Shown: positions 45,916-57,561, counted from the first letter of the stretch. The stretch is 64,000 bases of DNA from Tragulus kanchil (GCA_022376925.1 JAIOJX010000025.1:186185801-186249800); one strand, 5' to 3'. Made by a program: numbers and translations. The notes: generated by a model from the letters alone, not told the origin.

Positions 45916-46657
45916 GGCTGAGGTACACAGCGACGACCAACAGGCAGGTCAGCACCACGAAGGTCTGTCTCTGACGCGTGCCGCCTGGCCCACGTGGGGA
46001 CCCCGCTCCAGGCAGGCGTCCGGGGCCCAGGCCGATGGTGGCCCCACCGCCCTGCAGCTGCTCCAGCCGGCACCTGCCGGCTCTCCGGCCTCCAGAGCCG
46101 GGGAAGAGAGGTCGGAGCACCGTCCGGAATCTCCCACCACTCCACTCCTCTCACTTTGTAGCGGTCAGGACCAGTCGCCTGCTGCCCCCGCGGCACGGCG
46201 GAAACCCAGTGGTCTACGTGCCTGTGGGGAGAAAGCCAGACGCGGGCCCGGGAGTCCCCTGGGAACGTGTCAACACGCCGGTCCCAGGCTGGGGAGCCCG
46301 GGTTAACAAGCTCTCAGGAAGTCCGTGCAGGACCCCAACGGGCAGCACCGGCCACGCAGTGCAGCGTGACCGCAGCAGCGCGTGTCCAGGCAGCCTCGCA
46401 CACTCCCCTGCCGGCACCGCACGGCCCACGTCAGGCCCTGGGCCACGCGCAGAGCGCCTGTGGGTCTTCGGCACGCCCTTCCAGGCGCCGGAAGTCCCTT
46501 CCCACCCCTTACCCTGTTCTTTGTGGGCTTCCCCTTCAGGCGCCTTTCAGACGCCACCTCCTACCGGCAGTCCTCCGTGATCCTCTGACTGGAGGATCGG
46601 ACCCTTCCTAGGAGGCTCAGCATATCTTTGTTGTAGCTCCTTTCTTTGACCTAATTT
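45916..46657. other. GC-rich single-copy DNA with a possible L2 piece
   Basis: Mostly unrecognised. 46525-46590 (aggcgcctttcagacgccac) weakly resembles the L2 3' region on +. Confidence 0.4.
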
Positions 46658-46927
46658 TAACAATTTATTTTTGGCTGTGCCAGGTCTTCATGGCTGTGAG
46701 GGCTGTCTCTAGCTCCCGTGAGTGGGGGCTGCTCTCTAGTCGTGCTGGGCTTCTCACTGCAACGGCTTCTCTTGTTGCAGAGCACGGGCTCCAGGGCACA
46801 GGCTCCGTAGCCGTGGCACATGGACTCAACAGCCCCGCAGCATGCGGGATCTTGCCGGAGCAGGGATCCAGCCGCCGTTTCCTGCTCTGGCAAGTGGATT
46901 CATAACCACTGGGCCACCAAGGAAGTC
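46658..46927 (-). mobile_element. CHR-type SINE (CHR-2-like)
   Basis: tttatttttggctgtgccag, gtcgtgctgggcttctcact, acagccccgcagcatgcggg, ataaccactgggccaccaag. Near full length. Confidence 0.92.
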
Positions 46928-47216
46928 CTTCAGCCAGACTTTCATTGGTAACCATTAGTCTCTGCCAAGTGCCCACTGCAGACAGGGTCCACCTGGGGTC
47001 CCCTCCGTGCCAAAGTGACCCGGAGACACAGGGAGAAACGAGACCCAGCCCTCGCCTCGGAATGCCAGGCCCAGGGCTCTCCGTGAGCTGCCCGAATGCG
47101 GATTCCCTACCTCAGCTACTTACGATTCTCATGGCAACATCAAAGGTCCTGAGAAGTCCTGCAATCAAAGCAAAAACTGCTGAGGTTCATTGGACCAGAC
47201 ATCTCCCGAGAAGGAG
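46928..47216. other. Single-copy DNA
   Basis: No feature recognised. Confidence 0.45.
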
Positions 47217-47415
47217 GCTTCCCGGGTGGCGCGAATGGTAAAGAACCTGCCAGCAAGAGAGTTAAGAAACCTGGGTTTGATCCCGGGTCGGGGAGATCCC
47301 TGGAGGAGGGCACGGCAGCCCGCTCCAGTGTTCCTGCCTGGAGAATCCCGTGGACCGAGGAGCCTGGCGGGCAACAGTCCACGGGCTCCCAAGGAGTTGG
47401 ACACGATTGAGGTGG
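47217..47415 (+). mobile_element. Bov-tA SINE
   Basis: ggcttcccgggtggcgcgaa, ggtaaagaacctgccagcaa, gggtttgatcccgggtcggg, cctgcctggagaatcccgtg, end gttggacacgattgagg. Full length. Confidence 0.93.
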
Positions 47416-47994
47416 TTTCGCACACCCCTCCAAGAAAACCTGATTCCCGCATCTGTGACTGGAGAAGCACCTGTTCGCACGTGAGGAACGAGGGCTGGGA
47501 AGGTCCCGGGGGAGCCCACGGGGAGCCGCTGGCGGAGGGAAGCCCCAAGCCCGCGTCCTTCCGGAGGCGCTGTTCCGAGAGGCAGGGCCGGGCCGCCCGC
47601 CAAGGGCCCCAGGGAAGACGCAGCATCTAAGTTGAGATGCGCTGTAAGTGTGAAACGACTGTCAGATTTCAAAACAGGAACTGGTCTCCAATCTTCACCT
47701 TCATTGTATGCTAAAATGATAATGCGCTTGAACACATTAGATGAAATTATTGTTCAATTATCTGCACCTATTCCTCTTTATTTCTTTAGTGCAGCTACCA
47801 GAAAATTTAACTTGCCTACATTGCTTCATTATACTTTCTGTTGGACAGTCTTACCTGTGATATTTTAATAAAATGGAAATAAAAGGGTTCTCTTCAATCC
47901 CTCTTCCAGCGTCTGTGCTGGAAGCTCTCTCTCTGTCCTCTTTCCTTAATAAACCTTTATTTCACGAAAAAAAGATGGGAATACAGAATTTACT
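47416..47994. other. Unassigned stretch with AT-rich block 47690-47975
   Basis: The AT-rich part holds ctaccagaaaatttaacttg and tctgttggacagtc, resembling an old DNA-transposon type repeat. It also has two AATAAA signals (near 47865 and 47950), the second followed by tttatttcacgaaaaaaag, as at the end of a retroposed transcript or an LTR. I could not name either. Confidence 0.35.
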
Positions 47995-48158
47995 TAGTTG
48001 CTCAGTCATGTCTGTGTCCGTGGAATTCTCCAGGCAGGAATACTGGGGTGGGTTGCCATTCCCTTCTCCAAGGGAGTCTTCCCAATCCAGGGGTCCAACC
48101 TGGGTCTCCTGCACTGCAGGTGGATTTTTTTTTACCATCTGAGCCACCAGGGAAGCTG
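47995..48158 (-). mobile_element. Bov-tA SINE
   Basis: ttgctcagtcatgtctgtgt, ggaattctccaggcaggaat, gggttgccattcccttctcc, gtctcctgcactgcaggtgg, catctgagccaccagggaag. Part of the body is deleted near 48015. Confidence 0.92.
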
Positions 48159-48229
48159 AAAGAGTCTGTAGAAAACTACAGTTCCTTTTGGCAGATATGG
48201 AGAGGGTCCTTGGAATGCCCTAGGTCAAT

Positions 48230-48325
48230 GCCATTGTTTTACAAATGAGAAAATGCAAGCCCAGAGAGGGCAAGTCCGTTTCTGGGGATCACACAGCATG
48301 CTGTGGATGGAGCCAGGCCCAGAGC
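48230..48325 (-). mobile_element. MIR fragment
   Basis: attgttttacaaatgagaaa, then cccagagagggcaagtccgt and gatcacacagcatgctg, match the MIR core complement. Confidence 0.75.
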
Positions 48326-51201
48326 TTAGCACTTGCTCCAGACAGATTTGGAGGGGTCCACCATGCTGAGACAGACCCAGGCTGGGCTCCCCACACACCC
48401 CGGGGGACTCGGATCTGCAGGCCACTAGGAGTAAGGCAAGGATGACATGCGACCCTGGTCAAAAGATGACCCCAAGGCAGGCGGGAGCCATCATCCAGGC
48501 GTTTCCCCGCCCTGCAGACCAAAGCTGGCTGCCCAGAGCGGGGGCCCAGACCTCACCACCGGCCATCTGGCACGTGGCCCCACCTTCTTGGTGAACAGCA
48601 GGAGATCTCTGACTACAAAGAGAAAAATGTTCCCTCTGTCAGAAAGAGAGCTGCTTCCAAACCTGGCTCTCCTGAGCAGCTCGAGTTACACCAAGGCAGG
48701 AATTCCTATCCACTGTGTGCGGGGCGCGGGGTGCAGGGCCTGGAGGCAGGTGGGGCGGCCAGCGAGTCCCCGAGGAGGCTGCCCCTCCTCCCTCCTCCCG
48801 CTGCCCGGGGGATCCCCAGAGCCTTGGTCCTCCTGCCTCTAAGCGGGAGCACCGGTGAGCGGACGGAGCCGGGAGCCTTGCAAGGGAGCAGGGCCCTCCC
48901 AACACCTGGACCTCAGACTCTGGGCCACAGGACTGTGAGAGATGAAGCCCCAGGACACTCACATGGGAGAGCTGTGGCCCCCAGGCCACCCGGAGCCCCC
49001 AACGCAACCTCGCCAGGCCCGTGTCTGCCGCCCCACGGCTTCCTCCAGTCCCGCCCCGCCGGCCGGCCGGGGCAGGAGGAAGCGGAGACCCAGGAGGCGC
49101 TCTGAGGGGGGCACCCCTTTCCTAGAGGCAGCGCTAGGTGGATTCAGTTTAGTCCCCCTGTGATCACGGCTTGTCCCTTGACCCCGCTGGCCACGCCATG
49201 GGTCAGACAGGGGCCTCAGCCCTTGCTGCCGGCCAGGCGGGCCCGGGTGGAGGGGAGGGGGGCAACAAAGCGTGTGATGTGGGGGTGACCCTGGGCCTGG
49301 CCCGACTCCTGGTCTCTCTGGGCCTCCTTGGCCCATGGCCCTCACTCCAGCCGCCCCCAGCCCACCCGCGTTCCTGAGACCACTTGGGGAGGGGCCCCCG
49401 GGGTTGGCACCCAGGGGCCGAGCCGCGAGAGTCTCAAATGCGTGAGCAAGTGGGCTCCTGCCGACGGCGCGGCTGCGTGAGCGGCTCGAAGGGCGCCCGC
49501 CACGGGTGTGGAGGGACGGGTCCGGCGTGGAGGGAACAGGGCCCCTAACAGCAGGCGCTGCTCCTGGGGCGGGGACAGGCGGGGTCTCAGTGGGGGTCCC
49601 AAGCTGACCTGAGCACTCACTCCACGCTCCGGGCCCCGGACCCCTGTCCCCGACCTGCGGGAGCCTCTGCGTGACCTGGGGAGTCCCGGACACCTCCTGG
49701 GGTGCTCAGCCCTGTCCTCTGACACGCCCTCTAACTTTGGAACTATTTTACCTCCTGGTATTCTCCATCCAGCGGCCCTGCTGACCGCCATGGCAGCCCC
49801 TCGAGGCCACAGAGGTTCCCACCCCGCGCTGCCCCTCCCCGACTCTCAGGAGGCCCGGGCTCCCACCAGGCACCAAGGCGGCGCTCTCCTCCAGGCCCGG
49901 CCGCTGCCCCCCACCAGGCACCACCCCACCCCACCCCGCACACCCCCGACCCCCACCCAGCCCACCGCTCCGCCAGAAGCCTTGCACCAGCTAGCTGCCC
50001 TGGAGCTCCGGAAGCTCCCACGCATGCTCGGTGCTGGCGCCACCTGCCCAGGAGCCCCCGCCCCGCCCAGCGTCAGTGCGGGCACTGCCACGTGGCGCCC
50101 TCTGCGCGCCTCCCCTCCCTGGGGGGCCTGAGGCGCCCGCGGGGCCCCTGGGCCGGGCGGACGCCCAGGAAGGCGCATGGCCCGGTGAGGGGGTGGCAGC
50201 CTCTGGGCTCCTCCGCCTCCTCAGCAGGACCAGGGGCCCCTGAGTCCACGCCAGCCCTGGTGCCAGGCACAGGGTCCCACGGCGCGCACTCGGAGATCGG
50301 GAAGCCTGCAGACCCGGGAGCAGCAGGCAGGAACGGTCGGCCACCTGCCCTGGGAGACGGGGCCTACGTGTCCCTCTGGGTGGGAAGGACGGGTGAGACA
50401 GGGGCTCTGGGTCTTTATGGCACAAGAGAAGACCCGCGGGCGGCAGGGATCTGAGTCTCCCACAGAGCCTGGACTGGGGGGCAGCGTGGCGCCCCCGGCC
50501 CAGGGAGGATGGCCCTGCAGCTCCGTTCCGCATGTGACTCGCCTGCCGGCACATCCCCACCTCCTGGGAATCCACACGAAAGCGGCCCTCTCCGGCCTGT
50601 CTGCGGGGGGCAGCACCTCGCCACCCGCGGCTCTCCCGCAGAGGCAGGGCCCCCAGGCTCAGAGTCAGGCTTCGGCAAGACCCCAGGTACCCAGCCTGCG
50701 GGTTGGGGGTCCCAAGGCCAGGCCAGTGGGTTTGATCACAAGCCAGGCAGACCCTCGACCCCAGGCCCTGTCTCCAGGGGCACACACAGGAGGCCTGGTC
50801 TGCGACGGCTTGGGGGAACAGGCAGGCTCCTTAGACGGCCGGTCCCCGGCCCTGGAAGGGAGAGCCTCGCGCCCCCGTGGGAGCTCTCGGGCGAGCAGTG
50901 TGGAGGGTGCCTGGGCGTGCGGGCCATCACTCAGGTCAGTCTGAGCAACTGGCTGTGGGTTAAGCCAATTGAGTGATTTGTATGAAAATAACAGATGGGC
51001 TCACTCAGGAGGCAGACTTCCAGCCACACAGCCCAGGGGCGGAGGGGGACAGGCCAGGAGGCTGGAGAGCCAGCGCGGTCTCAGCATTTCCTCCTTGTGT
51101 TCGGCCAAAGGGCGGGGGGCGGGGGGGATGCCACGACGGTTTCCTGTGCACCTACTCTGCCCCAGTGGTGGGGAGGGGTTGGCACAGCCTCCTTTCCTGT
51201 G
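48326..51201. other. GC-rich single-copy DNA
   Basis: Nearly 2.9 kb without a recognised repeat. A C-run segment at 49915-49965 could form a G-quadruplex on the opposite strand. Several 200+ codon open frames overlap on both strands without domains. This is a reasonable place for unrecognised exons, but none is supported. Confidence 0.45.
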
Positions 51202-53418
51202 ACCCCCTCAAACCCCTGGGGAGCAAGAGCCACGGGAGGAAGTGGCAGCTCAGAGAGGTCGAGGGCTTTGCCCAACGCCACACAGCCAGAGCGCGGCGTG
51301 CCGCCTCCTGCCGGTCTGTCTGGCAGCCTGGACCGTCTCAAAGGCGGCTGCACGCCCTCGGCACACGCGAGAGCTTCCGCCTGGCCTGGGTGTGGGGACC
51401 GAACACGCCTCCCCCCACTGGCTGAGTTCAGCGGAGCTGCTGGGGGCTGAGGTCAGGCGAGCGCTGAGGAGGTTGGTTCCAACCGAAGGGCTTGTCTTGC
51501 TGCTGATTTGCAGCTCCGGGCAGGGCCTCCGCGCTGCCTCCCAAGACCTGCTCCCCCGTCTGCTTTAGTAACAAAACTCTCTCTGGAATGCAGGGGTGGC
51601 GAGCCCGCTAGGAATTCCTAAAAGAGAGGAAGAGGCCCCTTTCCCTATTGCCTTTGCCCTTCTTCCTGAAAGGAACGACGATGTGAGGGCCGGAGCTTCA
51701 GCGGCTGTCCCGTGGCCTGGAGGAGGCAGCACGTGGGTTAGGAGGGCAGACGGAACGGCACGGGCTCCTGGGCCCCTGGTGTGGTCCCGGAGCACCACGC
51801 CAGCCCGCCGCGTCCAGCTCGGCTGCCTGCAGCTGGGCCCAGCCGCGGTCGGCAGCGGCCAAACACAAATGCCCACCAGCCCGCCGAGACAGGGAGCCCA
51901 CTTGTATTAGTTAGTGCACTGACTCAGTTTCCTAAGTAGCTACCAAGTCACAGGGGCTTTTGCAGGACAGAAGGTCTCATCTCACGTGACGACGCACGGT
52001 GGTAAGGGGTCCGGTGGTGGCAGCTCTGTTCTGCTCCGAGTGATGCCATCCCAGACAGCCAGGAAGGGGAGAGAAGGCTGCCAAGTTCTGCCCAACTCCT
52101 CGCGAAGAGAAAGGCCTGGAGCGGCAGCCAGCACTGGTGAGAACCTTGTCCTGAAGCCAGGTGAGGCGCTTGGGGTGCCCGGGAGCCACGGCCTCTGGCT
52201 GAGGGGCCCGTGACACTCGGCCGAAGGCAGGGGAGGGCACGCACAGCTCTCTCGCCTGGGGCCAGGAAACCTTGAGCATTTTCTGTCTTTTATGTTGCAC
52301 TTGCCCGTGAACCCCCTCAAACCCCTGGGGAGCAAGAGCCACGGGAGGAAGTGGCAGCTCAGAGGTCGAGGGCTTTGCCCAACGCCACACAGCCAGAGCG
52401 CGGCGTGCCGCCTCCTGCCGGTCTGTCTGGCAGCCTGGACCGTCTCAAAGGCGGCTGCACGCCCTCGGCACACGCGAGAGCTTCCGCCTGGCCTGGGTGT
52501 GGGGACCGAACACGCCTCCCCCCACTGGCTGAGTTCAGCGGAGCTGCTGGGGGCTGAGGTCAGGCGAGCGCTGAGGAGGTTGGTTCCAACCGAAGGGCTT
52601 GTCTTGCTGCTGATTTGCAGCTCCGGGCAGGGCCTCCGCGCTGCCTCCCAAGACCTGCTCCCCCGTCTGCTTTAGTAACAAAACTCTCTCTGGAATGCAG
52701 GGGTGGCGAGCCCGCTAGGAATTCCTAAAAGAGAGGAAGAGGCCCCTTTCCCTATTGCCTTTGCCCTTCTTCCTGAAAGGAACGACGATGTGAGGGCCGG
52801 AGCTTCAGCGGCTGTCCCGTGGCCTGGAGGAGGCAGCACGTGGGTTAGGAGGGCAGACGGGAACGGCACGAGCTCCTGGGCCCCTGGTGTCGTCACGGAG
52901 CACCACGCCAGCCCGCCGCCTCCAGCTCGGCTTCCTGCTGCTGTGCCCAGGCGCGGTCAGCAGCAGCCAAACACAAATGCCCACCAGCCCCGCCGAGAAA
53001 GGGAGCCCACTTGTATTAGTTAGTGCACTGACTCAGTTTCCTAAGTAGCTACCAAGTCACAGGGGCTTTTGCAGGACAGAAGGTCTCATCTCACGTGACG
53101 ACGCACGGTGGTAAGGGGTCCGGTGGTGGCAGCTCTGTTCTGCTCCGAGTGATGCCATCCCAGACAGCCAGGAAGGGGAGAGAAGGCTGCCAAGTTCTGC
53201 CCAACTCCTCGCGAAGAGAAAGGCCTGGAGCGGCAGCCAGCACTGGTGAGAACCTTGTCCTGAAGCCAGGTGAGGCGCTTGGGGTGCCCGGGAGCCACGG
53301 CCTCTGGCTGAGGGGCCCGTGACACTCGGCCGAAGGCAGGGGAGGGCACGCACAGCTCTCCTCGCCTGGGGCCAGGGAAACCTTACGAGCATTTTCTGTC
53401 TTTTTTATGTTGCACTTG
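51202..53418. repeat. Direct duplication 9 (two ~1.1-kb copies)
   Basis: Copy A 51202-52304 and copy B 52311-53418. Copy A lacks single bases in homopolymers near its end (52245-52295 against 53350-53410: ctctctcg/ctctcctcg, gaaacc/ggaaacc, cttttatg/cttttttatg). A dense patch of mostly transversions lies at 51780-51870 against 52890-52980. Both look like low-quality read ends. The unit starts in a MIR-like piece and is otherwise unassigned. Confidence 0.94.
51225..51300 (-). mobile_element. MIR fragment
   Basis: gtggcagctcagagaggtcg, then gcccaacgccacacagccag. Complement of MIR core; repeated near 52334-52407. Confidence 0.72.
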
Positions 53419-53446
53419 TATCTTGAGTTGACCTGAGATAAATGAA

Positions 53447-53650
53447 ACTTCCCAGGTGGCTCAGTGGTTAAGAACCCGCCTGCCAAGGCCCAATCCCGTG
53501 GCAGGTTCAATCCCTGGGTCAGGAAGATGCCTGGAGGAGGACACGGCGACCCCCTCCGGGATTCTTGCCTGAGAAATCGCACGGACAGAGGCGCCTGGCA
53601 GGCTGCACTCCATGGCTGTCAAAAGGGTCCGAAACGACTCAGTGACTAAA
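53447..53650 (+). mobile_element. Bov-tA SINE
   Basis: acttcccaggtggctcagtg, aagaacccgcctgccaaggc, ggttcaatccctgggtcagg, gcctggcaggctgcactcca, end cgaaacgactcagtgac. It has an extra ~8-base stretch in the head. Confidence 0.92.
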
Positions 53651-54124
53651 CCACCGCAAAACACACTCGTGGGCCCGTCCCGTGGCCCCTCCCTCCCTCC
53701 TGCCCCACCCACAGCCGCCATCCGGACGGTGTTGGAGAAACCGACCCCTCACACACACGCACGGCCGCCTCTCCCGGTACTGGCCCAGCCTTCGGTGGGT
53801 CCTGGGGACCCAGGTGTGATGGACACACGTCCCCGCCAGCCAGCCAGCCTGTGACAGACGTGCTGCAGCTGCCCCTGCGGTGTGAAGGCCGCCCCACTCC
53901 CCCAGGGACAGAGCCTTGAGCCCGGAGGAGCCTGAGTGGGCTGAAGGGCCCCAGGCCCAGAGCGGCTGCTCAGATCCGTCCACACGCGCTTATCACGCCA
54001 GGGAAAACGGCAGCGCTGCGGGGAGCTTTCCTTTCCTCATGTGGAAGGAGGACATCAGAATTCAGATGTAGCCTGAACACCCGAGAAGGTGAAGGTCAGG
54101 CATCAACGGGGCTCACAGCCTAGA
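53651..54124. other. Single-copy DNA
   Basis: GC-rich to 53970, then mixed; 54040-54124 may belong to the LTR-like element that follows. Confidence 0.4.
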
Positions 54125-54244
54125 TGTCACGGTGAAGGCCTTTTTTAGACGAGATTCACACCTAAATCAACAGATTCCAACGGAGGCAGACTACCTGCCA
54201 CAGTGTGGGTGGGCCGCCTCCAATCGGCTGAAGGCCTTTAGAGC

Positions 54245-54752
54245 AAAGAGCAGAGTATTAAAAAGTAGAGACCCCACTCCACTGACAAAGTTCCATATGG
54301 TCAAAGCGATGGCGTCTCCAGTCGTCGTGGACAGGTGTGAGAGCTGGACCATGAAGAAGCTTGAGTCCTTAAGAACTGGTGCTTTTGACCTGTGGTGTTG
54401 GAGACTCTTGAGAATCCTTTGGACAGCAAGGAGATCAAACCAGTCCATCCTAAAGGAAATCGACCCTGAATATTCACTGGAAGGACTGACGTTGAAGCTG
54501 AAGCTTGAACACTTTGGCCACCTGATGGGAAGAGCCCACTCGTTGCAAAAGACCCTGACGCTGGGAAAGGCTGAGGGCAGGAGGAGAAGGGGGAGACCGA
54601 GGGTGAAATGGTTGGATGGCATCATAAACTCAACGGGCGTGAACCTGCGCCATCTCCAGGAGAGGGTGAAGGACAGAGAAGCCTGGCGTGCTTCCGTCCA
54701 CGGAGTCGCAAAGAGTCAGACACGACTCAGCAACTGGGCAACACCAGCAAAG
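54245..54752 (+). mobile_element. BovB LINE 3' fragment with reverse-transcriptase C-terminus
   Basis: Best-preserved BovB piece here. An open frame from 54132 crosses it and encodes the end of BovB ORF2, including CESWTMKKLESLRTGAFDLW, LEHFGHLMGRAHSL, GRPRVKWLDGI and WRASVHGVAKSQTRL. The catalytic reverse-transcriptase motifs lie upstream and are absent, so it is inactive. It is 5'-truncated as usual for LINE insertions and ends cacgactcagcaactggg. Confidence 0.93.
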
Positions 54753-54956
54753 GGCAAAGACGGAGGGTCCCTACGCAGAAGGAATTCTTCTCAGATTGCG
54801 TCCCAGAGACACTGCCTGGGGCTACGGGACCGGGCTCACACCGCACTGCTGTCCAGAGCCGCAGCCGCAGCCGCCCTACGGAGCTCAGAGGGGCCGCCGG
54901 CCCCACCGCCACGCGCACCGACTTTGCTAAAATAAATTCCCTCTGTCCACCCTCTC

Positions 54957-55012
54957 TCATAGACAGACAGACAGATAAATACACAGACAGACAGACAGAC
55001 AGGTAGGTAGAT
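54957..55012. repeat. (GACA)n/(GGTA)n microsatellite
   Basis: agacagacagacagataaat, then acacagacagacagacagac and aggtaggtagat: about a dozen tetranucleotide units, inside the LTR-like element. Confidence 0.9.
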
Positions 55013-55111
55013 ACCCTATATTTTTCTATATGTACACACAGATGACCATTTTCTTCTATGGATTTTGTTTCTCTGGAGAACTCCAACACGAGACCTAAGA
55101 ACAACATGAGA

Positions 55112-55415
55112 GTTTCTGTTGTAGCTCATCTGGTGCAGAACCGACCTGCAACGCAGGAGATCCGGTTCGATGCCTGGGTCAGGAAGAGCCCCAGGAGGAA
55201 GAAACAGCTGCCCACTCCGGGGTTCCTGAGCTTCCCAGGCTCAGACAGTGAAGAATCCACCTGCGATGATGACGTGAGAGACCTCTGTTTGATCCCTGGG
55301 TGGGGAGGATCCCCGGAGGAGGGAAAGGCCGCCCACTCCAGTCTTCTTGCCCGGAGAATGCCACGGCTCGTCCACGGATAGCAAAGAGTCAGACATGACT
55401 GAGTAATTTTCACAT
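55112..55415 (+). mobile_element. Two Bov-tA SINEs in tandem, the first truncated
   Basis: First: gttgtagctcatctggtgca head, gagatccggttcgatgcctg, cagctgcccactccggggtt, stopping near 55228. Second: gagcttcccaggctcagaca head, gaatccacctgcgatgatga, ctgtttgatccctgggtggg, to agtcagacatgactgagtaa. The second inserted into, or replaced the tail of, the first. Confidence 0.85.
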
Positions 55416-55838
55416 ACAAGAACAATACGAAGAAAAATATGTATTACTTCTCATCCCAAGTTAAAAAAAAAAAAGAAAAAACCACAGGGTATAAGGAAAC
55501 AGAAATAACTGTAAGTCCATCCAGCAAACTTCAAACCCTCCCTGTAGACATAACCACAGTAAGAAAGGTATTTTACATCCTGAAATGAATCTACAAATGC
55601 ACAAGTGGGAAGAACCATTTCAGTCTACAACGCTGATCCTAACAGCTGAGAAGCACCAGGCTGCCTTTTCCGCATCACCTTTATTATGCACAGAACACAC
55701 GTGTGCAGGGCACTGATACCCAGCTAATGCCCACCGTGGAGAGCTGGCCGGTGCCCATACCCCACGCCTGGGCTTTGTCCAGCACCCCTGAGCGCCTTTA
55801 CTCTGCGATGCAGCACAGATACATTTGCCAATCTCCAC
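55416..55838. other. AT-rich then mixed single-copy DNA
   Basis: Starts with A-rich tail-like sequence (55440-55490). No repeat family or exon recognised after that. Confidence 0.4.
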
Positions 55839-56010
55839 TGGCTCATCACAAACCTGAAGAACCAATACAGTTAGATTTGCTTTACAGATTTGGATTCATT
55901 CCCCAGCTAGCTGGCCACGCAGCCTCCATCCACATCACGTGGCTGATACGAGAATTAAAACCACGATCTCATTCACTATTTATCCAGCTGTTGATTAAGC
56001 GCCCACTGGG
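55839..56010. promoter_or_regulatory. Possible conserved non-coding element
   Basis: Balanced, non-repetitive: acagttagatttgctttaca, gatttggattcattccccag, gagaattaaaaccacgatct, ccagctgttgattaagcgcc. Enhancer-like by eye only; may also be an old repeat. Confidence 0.28.
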
Positions 56011-56971
56011 GACCGCCGCTAACCTGCTTGATGGGATGGCAGAGCCCCAAAGCGCTCACGGCCTCCCCAGGAGTCAGATGAGTAGAGCAGGGACCGCAGA
56101 GACGAAGCGATGCCGCGTGATGGGAGGCGTCCCTGACCAGGGGGCGAGGTGGGCCGGGGTGGGGGAGCCAGGGTAGGCTCACTGCAGGGTGGACCTCGGT
56201 TGAAGGAGTCCCCCCGGAGATAGAGAACGTTTGCTTTCCCTGACACTGAGTGCCTGGCATCCTCATTAAACAGTGTTTCCGGGGAGGCCAGCAGAGAAGT
56301 CAGTCACCCTGGAGGCACCAGCCCAGCAAGGGGTCATGTTCCCGCGAGACCCTTCAAAACTGAGAGCCCACGTTGGGTCAACCACCTGCTCCTGGCGGGA
56401 ACCAACGTGGAACGTGCCCCCCGCCCCCAGAAATCGCAGCAGGTATTCCAAAGCCTTTGGGAAGGATGCACCCGGCCCGCTTCACGCAGTCCTGGAAGGG
56501 TGTCTGGAGCAGGGGAGAGGCGGGAGCAGGAGCAGCCGGGGGGCCTGCCGAGCTGCAGACAGTCTTGGGGGCTGCTGGCCTTGGGGAGCGGGAGCCCGGT
56601 GGGACTGGAAACAGGAGGCTCCTGGGCAGCAGCCTGCGTCCCACTGTCCCCCTCCTCCCGCCCAAGGGACGGGCAGCTCTGGCCACGTCAGCCTCCTAGA
56701 AGGGACTCGTCCTCTGGAAGGGACTTTGGAGACAGATGAACGGCAAATATAGAGCAAGCCCAGGGGAAAATCTCGTCTAAAAGAAACGATGGATCCCAGC
56801 TCACGCCCAGCGGTGGGGGGCACTCGGCATGGCAGCCCTGGGAGCTCTGGTCCCTGCCTCCCCAGAGCCGACCAGGGGGCGGGACTTGGAGGAGGGCCTG
56901 CGAAAGGGCTGTGGGCACTTCACTGACTTGTGAGCAAGTAACTTCCAGACAGGAGGGCATAGCCGCTGGAT
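56011..56971. other. GC-rich single-copy DNA
   Basis: No repeat or exon recognised. Confidence 0.45.
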
Positions 56972-57128
56972 TTCTTTTCTTTCTTTCTTTCTTTTTTATA
57001 TATTTTTTATTCAGCTGTGCCAGGTCTTAGTTGCAGCATGTGGGATTCAGTTCTCTGATCAGGAACCAAACTCTGACCCCAGCACTGGGAGCTTGGAGTC
57101 CCACCCACTGGACCACCAGGGAAGTCCC
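56972..57128 (-). mobile_element. CHR-type SINE with (CTTT)n tail complement
   Basis: A short tttctttctttc run (56974-56995), then tattcagctgtgccaggtct, gcagcatgtgggattcagtt, accactggaccaccagggaa-like head end at 57105-57128. Body partly deleted. Confidence 0.9.
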
Positions 57129-57502
57129 TAGATTTCCTTTTTTAAATGGAATCTACAAACAGTCTAAAGTGCTGTTTAGAAATCGGAGCAGGTGGAAGCG
57201 GAAAGGGCCGGTAGCATTCACAGCTTGCCTCCTGGTCCCTGGTGGGGGCTGGTGTTTTTTATTCCCTCTGTGGAAATAAAAGGATATTTGAAATGGCGTG
57301 CACGAGTCACTTTGGCAAATTTTAAAAAGAAAGAGACCAGTAGTTCTCTCCATGCAAACCCCCTAGACGTGTGTGTGTGTGTGTGTGTGTGTTCCTTTCT
57401 TTATAAAGAAAGGATTCAGATGATGGTAAACGAGCGTGTACTTTTGTCCAGGCTCCTTGAACTGCCCTCTGAAGATGCGTGCTCTCCTCCATCGGGAAAT
57501 GC
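57129..57502. other. Mixed single-copy DNA with a GT repeat
   Basis: AT-richer than surroundings (57135-57350), with gcaaattttaaaaagaaaga and ttttttattccctctgtgg. No family recognised. A (GT)12 microsatellite is at 57369-57392. Confidence 0.45.
57369..57392. repeat. (GT)12 microsatellite
   Basis: Uninterrupted GT dinucleotides; likely polymorphic. Confidence 0.95.
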
Positions 57503-57561
57503 TCATTTTTACAAAGGTTGGGGGACGGGGGAGTCCACCTACAGTATACTCGATTACACCC

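Larger units (their letters stand above)
54125..55095 (+). mobile_element. Ancient LTR-like element split by a BovB fragment
   Basis: 5' part 54125-54244 (cctaaatcaacagattccaa, cacagtgtgggtgggccgcc, ctgaaggcctttagagc) and 3' part about 54760-55095 (cagaaggaattcttctcaga, taaaataaattccctctgtc, ttttgtttctctggagaact) resemble the two ends of an old mammalian LTR (MaLR/MLT type, family uncertain), with the BovB piece between them. No viral gene is present. Confidence 0.55.

Noticed and set aside
20833..46927. tRNA genes predicted from box A and box B-like sequences
   Set aside because: Every case I saw is the tRNA-derived head of a CHR or Bov-tA SINE, lacking a foldable acceptor stem and followed by SINE body.
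54132..54935. 267-codon frame as a functional gene
   Set aside because: Residues match only the C-terminal end of BovB reverse transcriptase; the catalytic part is missing and the start lies in an older repeat.
55703..56176. 157-codon open frame as a small gene
   Set aside because: No domain recognised, no splice or start context, and part of it overlaps a non-coding stretch that could be regulatory or repeat-derived.
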